A stretch of DNA of 64,000 nt from Labyrinthula sp. Ha (GCA_015227615.1 JAALGZ010000079.1:26674-90673); one strand, 5' to 3'; positions 44,804-59,800 are shown, numbered from the stretch's first letter. Made by a program: numbers and translations. The notes: a model not told the origin generated them from the sequence alone.

Positions 44804-46731
44804 AATTTATATTATCAACAATATTTTAATGTTATATTAATAACATTCCATTTATTATACATAAATAAATCTTTGTTTTGCCATATAAAATTACCATTAT
44901 TTTACCGGTAAGGTTAATAGATAATTTTAAATTAAATGTACAACTAAAACCAGTCAACATTTGAATATGTTTTCGAGAAGTGTTCTCTCAATACTATTGA
45001 GATTAAAAAGTATTTCTTGAGACAACATATCTTTTCTACTCTATTTTATTTCTTTATTTACAAAATATTTCCTTTTTAAACAAATTTTACTTTGCCTTTA
45101 TAATTTTTGTAATTATTAGTCTTTGGAAGATTTTGTATTTTTTGCTCAAAACAACTTTGTTTAAACTTATGGGTGTTTCTTTGTTTCTCAGACAAACCTT
45201 AAAGTTTGCCACTTGTCTACTACCGCAATAAAGATTTAGAAACTACAGCTTCCATAAAATTTTAGAAAAGGGGACAGTAAGTGTTTGAATATATTCAAAA
45301 ATAAGTGTAGATTCTAATGAGATACCCAGAGAAGAGCAGCAACAACTTGAGAACAAGGTTTCCATTACCTTGTCTATAGATGGTAAGGTGGGCTTAAGGT
45401 TGTTTTCATGAAAACTTTGCTTTTCTCGTTAAGAAAGGATTCATTAGTTAGAGCGTGCTATTTTAATGAGGTTTGAGCTAACTCCTGAAAATAGTCTGAA
45501 ATTTTCTGTCTGGGAATTCAAGCTGAAACTCCGCAACTTTTATTTCAGTTCTTCAATAAAAACTTGTCTAAAGAATGACTGGGGTTGCGAAGATATAGTT
45601 TGCATTACACGCCATCATCCTGTTTTTTTTTTCATTTAATTACCTAGTTACCTCTAAATTAGGAAACCTCTTGTGATATATTTTCTTTGAGTTTCAATAC
45701 ATAAGCTTATATTCATCGAATGGGTGAGGAATTTATGGTTTTCACATAAAAAACATTCAGAAGTGTAGTATTTCATTCTTGTTTTTGTTTCAATTCAATA
45801 CCAAGATCTTTTTATTTGATCTTGTGTCAATAATATAGTTCGAGATCTCGACAAATCATATACATGATGTTTTATCTCGATAGAGTTTTGTATGTGTTTG
45901 CAGTGAAGACAAATTTCTAGACTATGATATTAATTAGATTGAAAGAATCTTCTTGGATCTTAATATAATTCAAAGTCATTCTATCATTATATTGAAACAA
46001 AAACACAAAACTGCATAGTTGTTAAATATCATCGTGAACCAATGACCTGAACAAACAGCTTCTCTGTTAATTTGCGAAGAATATATTCTAGATCAGAAAC
46101 GTATTCCTTTTGTTGCAATAAGCAAGCTGTACTTAGTTAGAAAAACACCATCCAAACCAAGTGAGTCGGTCAAGTGAGCAAACCCTTTGATAGTTTCAGA
46201 ACATAGGAAGTACATCACACCTAGATGAGAGAAGGTACGATTTTTTAACACAGAAACTAATCAAGAACTTTCAAATGTGTCGCACCATTACTAAACACGC
46301 AACTTCTTAATATCTCTTAAACAGAGAACTAGTTTCTTCGGGCTGAAGAGTTATCTACCTGCAACTTACATTTAGATTATATGACTCCAATTGTTCACAA
46401 TTTGGTTGAAACCTAGAAAGCCATTATGCCTCTGGAAGCTTATTATGATAGACGCCAATATCTTGCAACATAACTTTATATGGCTAAATTATTTAAGGAA
46501 TATTTTTTTCAGCTATACATATCTTTACAGAAAATTGTTTTTCCTATAAAACTCTTAAGTTTGGTTTCATTTTTATATTTCTATTCAGCATATTCATTAC
46601 CAATACGGCTCTGTATATATTGTATATAAATTAGCTTGAGCTTCTTGGTGAACATGGAATTTTCAGGAGAGAGTTTAGACGCACAGGCGCACTCTTTGCA
46701 GGTTAGTACATGCTGTAAATTGAAACATAAA

Positions 46732-46746
46732 ATGAGTCATGTGGCC
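46732..46746 (+). promoter_or_regulatory. bZIP-like plus TGGCC motif in tandem unit 1
   Basis: ATGAGTCATGTGGCC differs by one base from the 15-mer at the SDHAF2 start (10172-10186). A second GTGGGC follows within 20 bases. It may mark the promoter of an unrecognised transcript in the repeat unit; the identical copy in unit 2 is at 56877-56891. Confidence 0.3.
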
Positions 46747-49700
46747 CTTGTACATGTGGGCAAATTTAGTATTAAAAACCTCTGATCATACATTAGCGGC
46801 AAAATAGGCTGGAACACTATTGGAGTCATCTGAAACACAAAATAAGCAAATAAAGTTATGAGCAATCAACGATTTTTCTCTAGTTTTCAGTAATGATTTA
46901 ATTAATTCTTAATATTGATACATAGGAGTAAAAATAACTTAAACAGTTTTATAGATTATTGATATAGTGGCAATGAATAAACTTAGTTGCGAAGGCTCAG
47001 TCGCTGTAACTTAGCGCATATTGAAAATACCAGAAAGGTTGTAACATAAGGAATCTTCATAGAATAAAATGGAGATGTTGTTTTCCCGGTGGCTCATTAA
47101 ACGTTACTTGATTCAACAGCAGGCAGTAGTAGGTATTAATATTATTCATAGTAAACGAGTTTTACACTGCTAGAGATATTATAGAGAAGAATAAAACTTC
47201 TTATAGTCAAGTAAAAAAAGACTGGAAACAAAGAAATATCTTGCCACTTTACTCAGTTTCGCCTCATTACTATATTCCGTATAAAACTACCACGACTGTT
47301 ATGATATCTCAGCAGGTTGTAATAGGTTTACCAAATATTTGAAGAAAACAAAACATAATATAGAAAGTATCAAATTTTAATTTACAGAAGCCAATAAACC
47401 CATCCTAAGCAAAATGAATGAAAAGAATTCCAGGTACAGAGATTTACTTAAAATTTCAGCGCATGCAATGTCGAAGCTGTAAATAAACTTCAAATCCACA
47501 ATCAGGCGTCAAAGAAAAAACCAACATACATTTTAAAGATATAAGTGCTTTCCAGAAAACAAAGGAAAAGTTTACAGAAACATATCCAGAATATGAGCTA
47601 CTATCGACTTCAGAATATCTTTCAAAACCCACCCAAAACCTATTACATTAACCAAAATATGCGGCATTAATCTAAGACAACAGAGAGAACATTGGTTTGA
47701 AGACTTGACTACCATTCTTCCAAATCTGATCCCCTGGCTAGAACTTAGAGCCTGATTATTGCATCTGAGATCTAAGCATTTGGGCATAAGAAGAAAGTGA
47801 AAATCATTTGCGATTTACGTAAATGTATAAATTATACTTGAAATCTTTAAAATCAACCCACTGGTGTACATCCAACCTCTGAACAGAATATACTGATACA
47901 TCAAGAGCATAAAGCAAAAAGCAAACCATGAAAAAATGGACAATATCTGATGCAAAATATTTGATCATTCTATGCCTAGGAGTTAAAACCAAAGTTTCAG
48001 TTCCGGAACAGGGGATACGAAGTTCTAAACTAGATCTCATATACTCAAGAAGAGTCAAATGTACCACATTTTTTATTTTCCCTTAGGATTTCCCAGGATT
48101 AGTCTCTACAAGCCAAAGTTTGAAATATCTTCAACCCAACAAAATTGCAACCGTTCTAAGTTGCACCTTCGCTAAAAATTGTAAAATTTGAGTCTTAAAA
48201 CTATACAAGCATTTGGATGCAGATAGTACCACCGGAATTGAATTCATACGCTCTCATGAATAACCAAATTACTTTCAGCCCCTTGAAACTAGTATCAAAA
48301 TCCTCTCCAAATTGTATTACGTTGTCAGAGCAATATTGAAAGACTATGTAAGAATATAGGAACAAACAGCGGTTGCAACCGCGTTGGACACCCAATATCC
48401 AATACTTTAGCATTGTGACATGCAACCAGGGTCTGTACATATATCACCCCTGGATATCTTTCAATGTCATACAAATGTTGCTTCGTTATAATTCTAATTT
48501 AATTCAATTTCTAGATAGTTTTTCTCGTACCTAAAATATTTTCTGTGGCATCTGTGAAATACCCTTTCAGAATCTGATTGTTCTGTGAAACTACCTTCCA
48601 GACCCATACCATGAGCATGACAATAATATGCCATTGGCAAGAAATTTTGTTTATTTTATGTGCTACAATAACGGATTGCCTGCAATAAGTTAAACCAAAA
48701 AACTAAATTTAATCCACCAAGATTAACAATCAACATTTTTGTAAAATCTATTTATGTTGTTATTTTGCCCATAGCGCAGCCTACTGCAAAAGAATTATTT
48801 ATTGATTCTGCATGAGATATTGCATATAGATTTTGTATTAAAAAATGCTATCGGAGGATTTCAATAGGTATTCAGTTCGCGCAACAAAATTTCCCTAAAT
48901 CGGTAAATATAAATACCGAGTCTTAAAACTGGATTTCGATTTACAACATATGTATTATTAAAATTTAAAAAGCTTTATAGCCCATGCTTCCTCTTGTTTC
49001 CCACTAGTTCTTAGATATATATATAGCCCAAGTAGCTACATCGAACCAGTTAAATGCCATAGAAAGCTATACGTATTTTTAGTAAATTATCGTGAATTTA
49101 ATATTAAGTTGAAAAAAATAAATCAGGATAGACAACAAATCATATGTCCACGTGGAGACATCTCTTCGGTCATAGAAAAGAACTATTTACTATCAATATT
49201 CACATGTGACTCACCTTTCCAAATAATATATTAATGTATGCTTTGGTCACTATAATATTCTCCTGGAAGAAGGCCGTTTGGTATTAATTTCGGATGAGAG
49301 GCAGCATACTAATACATATGTTACCGCTTTTCAAACACAATCTTGATTTCAATTCCAGAACTTCGTTTTTTACATATGTGTCAAAGACATACAGCATTCT
49401 ATTGATTCAACTTCAAACTTCCCATAATATAAATATTAAATATCAAAAATCCAGCAGAATAAGAATGTTGATGAAATCGATGACCAGGTTGACTCCTCCA
49501 GAAGGTGTGGATTTATAAAGAAACGGCAAGCATGAAATATCCCCGCTGTGAGGGGTGAAACATCTTCATATTTTGTTGCTTCTTAGTTTTATGTTCAAAA
49601 ATTTTGTATTCAAAGCAAGAATCCAAAAAGAAGGATTTCAATCTGAAAAATTTAAAATCGAATCAGACAGTTACGGTTGATGAAATATGTTCTTTGGTCG

Positions 49701-52700
49701 AAGGATATCTCTTATTATCCTGGTTCATAAATTTAAAACTGGTGAAATGCTAAGAATGATATTTGAACCATCTACAAATTAAGATATTAGACAAGGATCT
49801 GTAGACTGAGTAGATGCTATTTCTAGAATATGGTGTCTAGATGCATGATCTCGTAAAAGGCCAGGAATAGTTCATGTGTAATCTAATATAAATTAACCAT
49901 TAATAATCTATACTACTAATAAGTCTTAGTCTCACGAAATTTGATATTTAACCATAGGCTTTTGAAATTTTATTGTATTTCTACTAAGCCCTTATTCATA
50001 ACTTATATATATACTCTCCAATGTGTCTATGTTCAAGATACGAAAAACCTCTAAATCTATCTCATGTTTCTCAAGGTTCGAGTAGGAAGGGGGATTGAGT
50101 AATTGGGATATTTTAAAGGAGTAAGTTAACCCATACTTCAAGGATTAATTTTAATTTAGAACATAAGTTGATATAATTTCGTAGAATGAGTAGGAAAAAA
50201 AAAACCTTATAATTAACTTTCTAGCTCGCAATGTTCACTTGGTACATTTTATCACGTTTCAATTCGTTCCTTCTTCCCCTATATATTCCATCTAATGAAA
50301 ACCACCATTCTGTATATTCTTAATTAATGAAAACAATGGCTAAGAAAAAAAATGTACCATATAGTCATTTTTTATTTCAATTAGTCAATCAGATTCCATG
50401 TGTTCTTGATATATATATGTCAAAAACTCTAAACCCGCAACTCCGTTCCAACTTATCGTCGGTATTTAACTTACTAGTATGAGATAAGTTAAAATTCACA
50501 AGATGTCTCACTCCATTGGTGCATTATGACACCGTTTCTACTTTGCAATAGCTGAAACCTAAAATCTTAACCTTAAAAGATCACTGCTAAGAATAAATAT
50601 TAAAGAAGGTGGAACTATAAAGGCCTGAATGAATTATAGGCCTGAGAAAAAAGTTAGAAAGATAGGATAATGAAGAATGCAGTAGTAAATTTAAAGTTAC
50701 CTCTTGTTTCAGATTATTGGGCTGAGATAACAAGTAATAATGAGTTTCCTAAGTTAAAATTATAAAAAAATATTTTTGGTGCCAACATGTACCCAAATTA
50801 TCGTTTTATTGTCTCATGTTTTATTGTTAGAGTACATATTATTTTCAGAACAACAACTAATGAAATTATGTACTTCATGGGTATAAAACTTATCATACAG
50901 AACATTTGTTTCTAAGCCCAAAACTGCTCAAAAAAAACTAATAATTAGGTGGGTTTCCTTACCTTGTAAGACATTAGTGAATGTTGTTGCAAACATAGTG
51001 TGATTTCAATTTACCAACATCCTGTAACCTCTGAGCGCAATTCCTGTATTCTTTAGGGTTAGTTCTGACTCTTTCTGGACTATTTGCAGCTTTTGAATCG
51101 AATATTTCTTGTCTTTGTCTTCTCTTACATAGTAAACCAATTTTTATTGCTGTTTCCATAAAGCTTATATGATTCGGTCTTGATTTCAGTAATAGCGCTA
51201 TAGTTTGCTGTTATCTTGAGGCCTTATTGTTAATTTATTCCACTTTTTAAACATAAATCACAAATATTTGTATCTATTATATGTTTGTTTTAACATAGAA
51301 CAAAGAAATATCTTTGATTTATCTGTTGTTTTCTTCGAAAAGGATCGACATCAGAATTCTTTTCACAAATATCATGAGGAATACAAGCAGATTGCTTCCT
51401 ACCTATTGAATTTCAGCGAAAGTTAAAAATATAAGGTTGAAAATATCCGATGGTATATAATTAGTTATTCTTAGAAAGTTTTCAGAGATCCTTGTAGGCT
51501 CTACAAGAACTTTTTTCAATTTATTTGTAGCTCAGTGTTCATATAATCTTAAATAAAAACAGAGGTGGTATCTATTAGTCGCAAAGGTAAGTCCATTCCA
51601 AATATTTCTTTAAATAAAAATAATATCAAATCTAAAACGATGATACCAGTAATTAACAAAGTATCAGGCAAAGATAGTCATCTATTAAACTCATTTGGTA
51701 AGAAACCTTCCCATTTAAAATGCATCATGATAACTTCTTGTAATTAAGATATATATCTTGTTTTTACGATATTAAGTAGTTTATTTCCATAATTAAGGTA
51801 TCTAAATTTTGATGTTTCAAACTTGGTCAACCTTCTGCACATTTTAGATTGATCCGGGGATAGTTTCGATGGTTTTCATCTTACCCCAAACTTTATAGTT
51901 TTCTGAAACATCTATTTCTATTAGTTTTATTAAGAAGTAAATAATCCACATGTGCTTGATACATTTTATCTCGTAAATCTTGCTTTTGCACACAATTTTT
52001 GATCAAATTTTTAATTGTAGGGAGCTAGATAGTGTTTAGCAACGCAATAGAGGTGTTATGCACTTTGTGTTCCTAATCCTGTAATATTTTTAAATTAATC
52101 TTAAATATAGTTTCTAATTCTATTATTTGACTCTTATCATTTTATATTCTTATATTCTAAATTTACTCCAAGAAACTAAACTGGATTCTTCATTTATTCT
52201 GTTTAGAATCCAGTAATCTATTCCATTGAATAATACTAACTATTTTCAAGATTCCACGTAATCAGTTTATTATTACCAAAACAATCAAAACCATAAAAAT
52301 ACAAAAAAAAACTGATTAGGTTCAAATTATTCTTAAGCACTAGAAACCTCGTAATTGATTTTCTATTTCAATAAAAAATATACTTAACTGTGTTTGAACT
52401 ATATATGACAAATATACTTTATTTTATCCCTTTGGCAATGTTGCTGCAAGGAATCTCCACCGATAAAGGCTTTATTCTACATTAACGTAGCAACAAAAAG
52501 ATTAATATGAAGAATTATCGAAGCAGTTATATTATTTCGTTTTATTTATAAATCGAATAGAATTGCCGCATGAAGTTTAAGGACCAAAATTATATACCTT
52601 GGCTGATTAACAAAATGGCAAGTTGTATCAAAACTTTCCTAACAGTAATTCAACAACCAATATATCTATATCGAAATTACTTTATGAAATATATTCATTT

Positions 52701-53579
52701 TTTTTGTAATTTCTGTTCCATAATATGGTTTGAAATATTTTATTCTTCTTCCAGTTTCTTATTAATTTGCAGCAATAGAATCTCTTTGGATTTCAAAAAA
52801 TTCGGTGCTATATTTTTCTGAAAATAAGCTCTTTGAATTTTTTTTGAATATACGTTTTTACATGAGGAATATTTCTTTAAAGGTTAAGAAGTATTTCTAT
52901 TTTAATTTGGAAGTAAATTTTGCCATGTTTGTTAGGATCATTACATCAGGAGCAGACTGTGAAAACTATTCCTATCTGTTCTTTAAAAATTCTTCAGAGA
53001 AATATCAGTTAAATATACTTTTAACTTCTATAGAAAAAGGGTAACACATTATAAAATTTCACAGTGAAATCACAACGTTGATTTATTTCTTCTGTTTAAA
53101 GTATTACATATCGTTTGCAGCAAATTGAGTTTAAATCAATATTTTTGTTCTAAGAATCTCGATAAAAAAATCACAGGATATATTTCTGCAATATTATGGC
53201 TAAATTTAAGTTTGTATATTTAAAATAGAATATATTTACTTAAATTTTCACAAAATTTTTATTATTCTTTCCTCTTTTATATAATGGGTTCATTTGAATT
53301 ATGTAGAGAAAGTAGCAACATTTCTTAATCTAAGGTAATTTTTCTTTTTTTTAATGTAGTTTATCAGAAATATCTATATGAAAATATTAAATAACCTCTA
53401 TAAAAGCAATAAATCTTTATTATCTAACCCTTGAAAAAAAGAATGATTCTTCCTTAAACCAATAATTCTGAGAGAAAACGTATAAGAGTAAACAAATATT
53501 TTTCCTCTAATCAAGAATAATAAATCTAGAATCTAATATATTAATGTAAATTAAGAGTTTAAAACTCTTTTTCTTATTC

Positions 53580-54692
53580 TTACTTCAATAAAGTACAAAG
53601 TATAGGAAAGAAAACTCCTAAAATAATATAATAAGAAAAAAATATACCAAGTTGAAAAGGTGTAAGATATGGAAACAAATATTCAGCTCCTGGAATCAAA
53701 ACTATACACAAGAAAACCGAAGCTCCATTCAAAAACCAGGCAGAGAGAATAAAATTTGTCCAAGCTGTATGTTTCATCAACTTATTTAAGCTAGCAGTTC
53801 GCGAATCTACAGTTAATTGACAAGAACAATTTCTCTTATCTATTTTATTTTGAGTTCTTGCTTCAGAAAGTAGTTTCAAGTCTTTTAATAGTGCACCAAG
53901 AATAATATTGGTCATTAAGGTATTATAAAGCGAAATAATAACTATAGAAAGATTTTGGAACTCCTGAATTCTCTTCAATACTTTCATAGTTTCAAAAGAA
54001 AAACTATATTCTTGTTTTTTTATCTGTAAGTAGAATGGTGGGATAAAAAAAGTTCCTGAAAAACCAACAATTGATACAAAGAAAAGAATTGAAACTTGAT
54101 ATTTCAATATTCTTTCAACATCAACTCCATGAAACTTGACTCTTAGTGAGTACATCAATTTTGCTTTTTCTAAGTGATATTTTCCATATTTATAAAAATA
54201 AATCGAAATAATGGTATTCATCAAAAGCACGTAAGCTGCATACATTAAAGAAGTAGAAAAAAAATATGGATAAGCAGCTTTTTCTCCTAATAAAATCTTG
54301 ATGATTGTGTAGATTAACCCAAGAAAGAGTGTTATTATCTTGATATATAAAAAACTTTTATCTCGTGTTGCAGGAAAATAAATAATATATCCGATGCAAA
54401 ATAAGTTTACAAGGACACAAAGTATATATCCTATTAGCACAAAAGTTTCATTCCCAACACAAGGAGTTGCTTTGATAAAGAGCTCTTTATATTCCTTAAA
54501 AGGAGTACTATTACCATTCCCAAAATTTTCTTCGAAAAGCTCTTCAGCTCCTTTTCCACCAGCCAACGTAAGGCCAAAATCTACCATATGCGACCATCCA
54601 GCATCACAAATACATTCTCCGTCTATACAAGTCCCATGGACTCCACATATTTTATTATCTGGCTCTCCTTTTCCTGTTAGAGTTAAACACAT
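53580..54692 (-). CDS. EGF-like/seven-span membrane protein, family copy 4 (intact)
   Basis: A 370-residue protein opening MCLTLTGKGE with the EGF-like array CGVHGTC-x4-CIC-x2-GW. The FGNGNSTPF sequon and a conserved ATPC cysteine lie before span 1, and about seven hydrophobic spans follow. The loop KYHLEKAKLMYSLRVKFHGVDVERIL, LGALLKDLKLLSEA after span 5, and the ending LGVFFPILCTLLK match the family. Length equals copy 1 (369). There is no signal peptide; stop codons stand directly upstream of the ATG in frame, so no N-terminal extension is possible without splicing. It sits at the right end of tandem unit 1. The membrane part is strongly diverged from copy 3 although the upstream 260 bp and EGF-coding segment are nearly the same. 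Function unknown. Confidence 0.8.
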   Translation of the reverse strand: MCLTLTGKGEPDNKICGVHGTCIDGECICDAGWSHMVDFGLTLAGGKGAEELFEENFGNGNSTPFKEYKELFIKATPCVGNETFVLIGYILCVLVNLFCIGYIIYFPATRDKSFLYIKIITLFLGLIYTIIKILLGEKAAYPYFFSTSLMYAAYVLLMNTIISIYFYKYGKYHLEKAKLMYSLRVKFHGVDVERILKYQVSILFFVSIVGFSGTFFIPPFYLQIKKQEYSFSFETMKVLKRIQEFQNLSIVIISLYNTLMTNIILGALLKDLKLLSEARTQNKIDKRNCSCQLTVDSRTASLNKLMKHTAWTNFILSAWFLNGASVFLCIVLIPGAEYLFPYLTPFQLGIFFSYYIILGVFFPILCTLLK

Positions 54693-54949
54693 TTATTATA
54701 CTTCTTGTTCTTGGTAAACCAAGTTTATTATGGTATATTTATATTTGAATAACTTCTAGTTATTATTTTAAATAAATTCTTGAGAAGATGCGAATAGTTT
54801 TAATTGCAAGAAGTTAACTAATATTTTGTATTTTGTTTTCAGTGCTGAATTATATAGTATTATAAAATCTCATATAATATATGTTGGGATTTTATGACTG
54901 GGACTTTTTAATTACCATTCTAAAATAGAAATTGTAGTGTAAAAAGTAT
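54693..54949 (-). promoter_or_regulatory. Upstream block of copy 4, shared with copy 3
   Basis: Near-identical to 32975-33235, ending where tandem unit 2 begins. Presumed promoter and leader of copy 4. Confidence 0.55.
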
Positions 54950-56876
54950 AATTTATATTATCAACAGTATTTTAATGTTATATTAATAACATTCCATTTA
55001 TTATACATAAATAAATCTTTGTTTTGCCATATAAAATTACCATTATTTTACCGGTAAGGTTAATATAATAATTTTAAATTAAATGTACAACTAAAACCAG
55101 TCAACATTTGAATATGTTTTCGAGAAGTGTTCTCTCAATACTATTGAGATTAAAAAGTATTTCTTGAGACAACATATCTTTTCTACTCTATTTTATTTCT
55201 TTATTTACAAAATATTTCCTTTTTAAACAAATTTTACTTTGCCTTTATAATTTTTGTAATTATTAGTCTTTGGAAGATTTTGTATTTTTTGCTCAAAACA
55301 ACTTTGTTTAAACTTATGGGTGATTCTTTGTTTCTCAGACAAACCTTAAAGTTTGCCACTTGTCTACTACCGCAATAAAGATTTAGAAACTACAGCTTCC
55401 ATAAAATTTTAGAAAAGGGGACAGTAAGTGTTTGAATATATTCAAAAATAAGTGTAGATTCTAATGAGGTACCCAGATAAGAGTAGCAACAACTTGAGAA
55501 CAAGGTTTCCATTACCTTGTCTATAGATGGTAAGGTGGGCTTAAGGTTGTTTTCATGAAAACCTTACTTTTCTTCTTAAGAAAGGATTCATTAGTTAGAG
55601 CGTGCTATTTTAATGATGTTTGAGCTAACTCCTGAAAATAGTCTGAAATTTTCTGTCTGGGAATTCAAGCTGAAACTCCGCAACTTTTATTTCAGCTCTT
55701 CAATAAAAAATTGTCTAAAGAATGACTGGGGTTGCGAAGATATAGTTTGCATTACACGCCATCATCCTGTTTTTTTTCATTTAATTACCTAGTTACCTCT
55801 AAATTAGGAAACCTCTTGTGATATATTTTCTTTGAGTTTCAATACATAAGCTTATATTCATCGAATGGGTGAGGAATTTATGGTTTTCACATGAAAAACA
55901 TTCAGAAGTGTAGTATTTCATTCTTGTTTTTGTTTCAATTCAATACCAAGATCTTTTTATTTGATCTTGTGTCAATAATATAGTTCGAGATCTCGACAAA
56001 TCATATACATGATGTTTTATCTCGATAGAGTTTTGTATGTGTTTGCAGTGAAGACAAATTTCTAGACTATGATATTAATTAGATTGAAAGAATCTTCTTG
56101 GATCTTAATATAATTCAAAGTCATTCTATCATTATATTGAAACAAAAACACAAAACTGCATAGTTGTTAAATATCATCGTGAACCAATGACCTGAACAAA
56201 CAGCTTCTCTGTTAATTTGCGAAGAATATATTCTAGATCAGAAACGTATTCCTTTTGTTGCAATAAGCAAGCTGTACTTAGTTAGAAAAACACCATCCAA
56301 ACCAAGTGAGTCGGTCAAGTGAGCAAACCCTTTGATAGTTTCAGAACATAGGAAGTACATCACACCTAGATGAGAGAAGGTACGATTTTTTAACACAGAA
56401 ACTAATCAAGAACTTTCAAATGTGTCGCACCATTACTAAACACGCAACTTCTTAATATCTCTTAAACAGAGAACTAGTTTCTTCGGGCTGAAGAGTTATC
56501 TACCTGCAACTTACATTTAGATTATATGACTCCAATTGTTCACAATTTGGTTGAAACCTAGAAAGCCATTATGCCTCTGGAAGCTTATTATGATAGACGC
56601 CAATATCTTGCAACATAACTTTATATGGCTAAATTATTTAAGGAATATTTTTTTCAGCTATACATATCTTTACAGAAAATTGTTTTTCCTATAAAACTCT
56701 TAAGTTTGGTTTCATTTTTATATTTCTATTCAGCATATTCATTACCAATACGGCTCTGTATATATTGTATATAAATTAGCTTGAGCTTCTTGGTGAACAT
56801 GGAATTTTCAGGAGAGAGTTTAGACGCACAGGCGCACTCTTTGCAGGTTAGTACATGCTGTAAATTGAAACATAAA

Positions 56877-56891
56877 ATGAGTCATGTGGCC
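56877..56891 (+). promoter_or_regulatory. bZIP-like plus TGGCC motif in tandem unit 2
   Basis: Exact repeat of the motif at 46732-46746. Confidence 0.3.
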
Positions 56892-59800
56892 CTTGTACAT
56901 GTGGGCAAATTTAGTATTAAAAACCTCTGATCATACATTAGCGGCAAAATAGGCTGGAACACTATTGGAGTCATCTGAAACACAAAATAAGCAAATAAAG
57001 TTATGAGCAATCAACGATTTTTCTCTAGTTTTCAGTAATGATTTAATTAATTCTTAATATTGATACATAGGAGTAAAAATAACTTAAACAGTTTTATAGA
57101 TTATTGATATAGTGGCAATGAATAAACTTAGTTGCGAAGGCTCAGTCGCTGTAACTTAGCGCATATTGAAAATACCAGAAAGGTTGTAACATAAGGAATC
57201 TTCATAGAATAAAATGGAGATGTTGTTTTCCCGGTGGCTCATTAAACGTTACTTGATTCAACAGCAGGCAGTAGTAGGTATTAATATTATTCATAGTAAA
57301 CGAGTTTTACACTGCTAGAGATATTATAGAGAAGAATAAAACTTCTTATAGTCAAGTAAAAAAAGACTGGAAACAAAGAAATATCTTGCCACTTTACTCA
57401 GTTTCGCCTCATTACTATATTCCGTATAAAACTACCACGACTGTTATGATATCTCAGCAGGTTGTAATAGGTTTACCAAATATTTGAAGAAAACAAAACA
57501 TAATATAGAAAGTATCAAATTTTAATTTACAGAAGCCAATAAACCCATCCTAAGCAAAATGAATGAAAAGAATTCCAGGTACAGAGATTTACTTAAAATT
57601 TCAGCGCATGCAATGTCGAAGCTGTAAATAAACTTCAAATCCACAATCAGGCGTCAAAGAAAAAACCAACATACATTTTAAAGATATAAGTGCTTTCCAG
57701 AAAACAAAGGAAAAGTTTACAGAAACATATCCAGAATATGAGCTACTATCGACTTCAGAATATCTTTCAAAACCCACCCAAAACCTATTACATTAACCAA
57801 CATATGCGGCATTAATCTAAGACAACAGAGAGAACATTGGTTTGAAGACTTGACTACCATTCTTCCAAATCTGATCCCCTGGCTAGAACTTAGAGCCTGA
57901 TTATTGCATCTGAGATCTAAGCATTTGGGCATAAGAAGAAAGTGAAAATCATTTGCGATTTACGTAAATGTATAAATTATACTTGAAATCTTTAAAATCA
58001 ACCCACTGGTCTACAACTAACCTCTGAACAGAATATACTGATACATCAAGAGCATAAAGCAAAAAGCAAACCAAGAAAAAATGGACAATATCTGATGAAA
58101 AATATTTGATCATTCTATGCCTAGGAGTTAAAACCAAAGTTTCAGTTCCGGAACAGGGGATACGAAGTTCTAAACTAGATCTCATATACTCAAGAAGAGT
58201 CAAATGTACCACATTTTTTATTTTCCCTTAGGATTTCCCAGGATTAGTCTCTACAAGCCAAAGTTTGAAATATCTTCAACCCAACAAAATTGCAACCGTT
58301 CTAAGTTGCACCTTCGCTAAAAATTGTAAAATTTGAGTCTTAGAACTATACAAGCATTTGGATGCAGATAGTACCACCGGAATTGAATTCATACACTCTC
58401 ATGAATAACCAAATTACTTCCAGCCCGTTGAAACTAGTATCAAAATCCTCTCCAAATTGTCTTACGTTGTCAGAGCAATATTGAAAGACTATGTAAGAAT
58501 ATAGGAACAAACAGCGGTTGCAACCGCGTTGGACACCCAATATCCAATACTTTAGCATTGTGACATGCAACCAGGATCTGTACATATATCACCTCTGGAT
58601 ATCTTTCAATGTCATACAAATGTTGCTTCGTTATAATTCTAATTTAATTCAATTTCTAGATAGTTTTTCTCGTACCTAAAATATTTTTTGTGGCATCTGT
58701 GAAATACCCTTTCAGAATCTGATTGTTCTGTGAAACTACCTTCCAGACCCATACCATGAGCATGACAATAATATGCCATTGGTAAGAAATTTTGTTTATT
58801 TTATGTGCTACAATAACGGATTGCCTGCAATAAGTTAAACCAAAAAACTAAATTTAATCCACCAAGATTAACAATCAACATTTTTGTAAAATCTATTTAT
58901 GTTGTTATTTTGCCCATAGCGCAGCCTACTGCAAAAGAATTATTTATTGATTCTGCATGAGATATTGCATATAGATTTTGTATTAAAAAATGCTATCGGA
59001 GGATTTCAATAGGTATTCAGTTCGCGCAACAAAATTTCCCTAAATCGGTAAATATAAATACCGAGTCTTAAAACTGGATTTCGATTTACAACATATGTAT
59101 TATTAAAATTTAAAAAGCTTTATAGCCCATGCTTCCTCTTGTTTCCCACTAGTTCTTAGATATATATATAGCCCAAGTAGCTACATCGAACCAGTTAAAT
59201 TCCATAGAAAGCTATACGTATTTTTAGTAAATTATCGTGAATTTAATATTAAGTTGAAAAAAATAAATCAGGATAGACAACAAATCATATGTCCACGTGG
59301 AGACATCTCTTCGGTCATAGAAAAGAACTATTTACTATCAATATTCACATGTGACTCACCTTTCCAAATATTATATTAATGTATGCTTTGGTCACTATAA
59401 TATTCTCCTGGAAGAAGGCCGTTTGGTATTAATTTCTGATGAGAGGCAGCATACTAATACATATGTTACCGCTTTTCAAACACAATCTTGATTTCAATTC
59501 CAGAACTTCGTTTTTTACATATGTGTCAAAGACATACAGCATTCTATTGATTCAACTTCAAACTTCCCAAAATATAAATATTAAATATCAAAAATCCACC
59601 AGAATAAGAATGTTGATGAAATCGATGACCAGGTTGACTCCTCCAGAAGGTGTGGATTTATAAAGAAACGGCAAGCATGAAATATCCCCGCTGTGAGGGG
59701 TGAAACATCTTCATATTTTGTTGCTTCTTAGTTTTATGTTCAAAAATTTTGTATTCAAAGCAAGAATCCAAAAAGAAGGATTTCAATCTGAAAAATTTAA

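Larger units (their letters stand above)
44804..54949. repeat. Tandem unit 1 (about 10.1 kb)
   Basis: Bases from AATTTATATTATCAACA at 44804 recur from 54950, and the match continues to the window end at a constant offset of about 10,145. Units 1 and 2 abut head to tail. By eye they are nearly identical, with scattered single-base changes and a denser cluster at about 47860-48450. The unit holds about 8.8 kb without a convincing gene (three minus-strand frames at 47572-48440, plus-strand frames at 49294, 51565 and 52570-53044, none recognised), then one EGF-like/seven-span gene and its promoter block at the right end. The two plus frames at 52570-53044 overlap and could be one frameshifted 158-residue protein. 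Confidence 0.93.

Noticed and set aside
47572-48440. Three minus-strand frames as exons of one gene, repeated at 57717-58585
   Set aside because: They are in three different frames without obvious splice sites; differences between tandem copies in this area mostly change codons, unlike a constrained gene.
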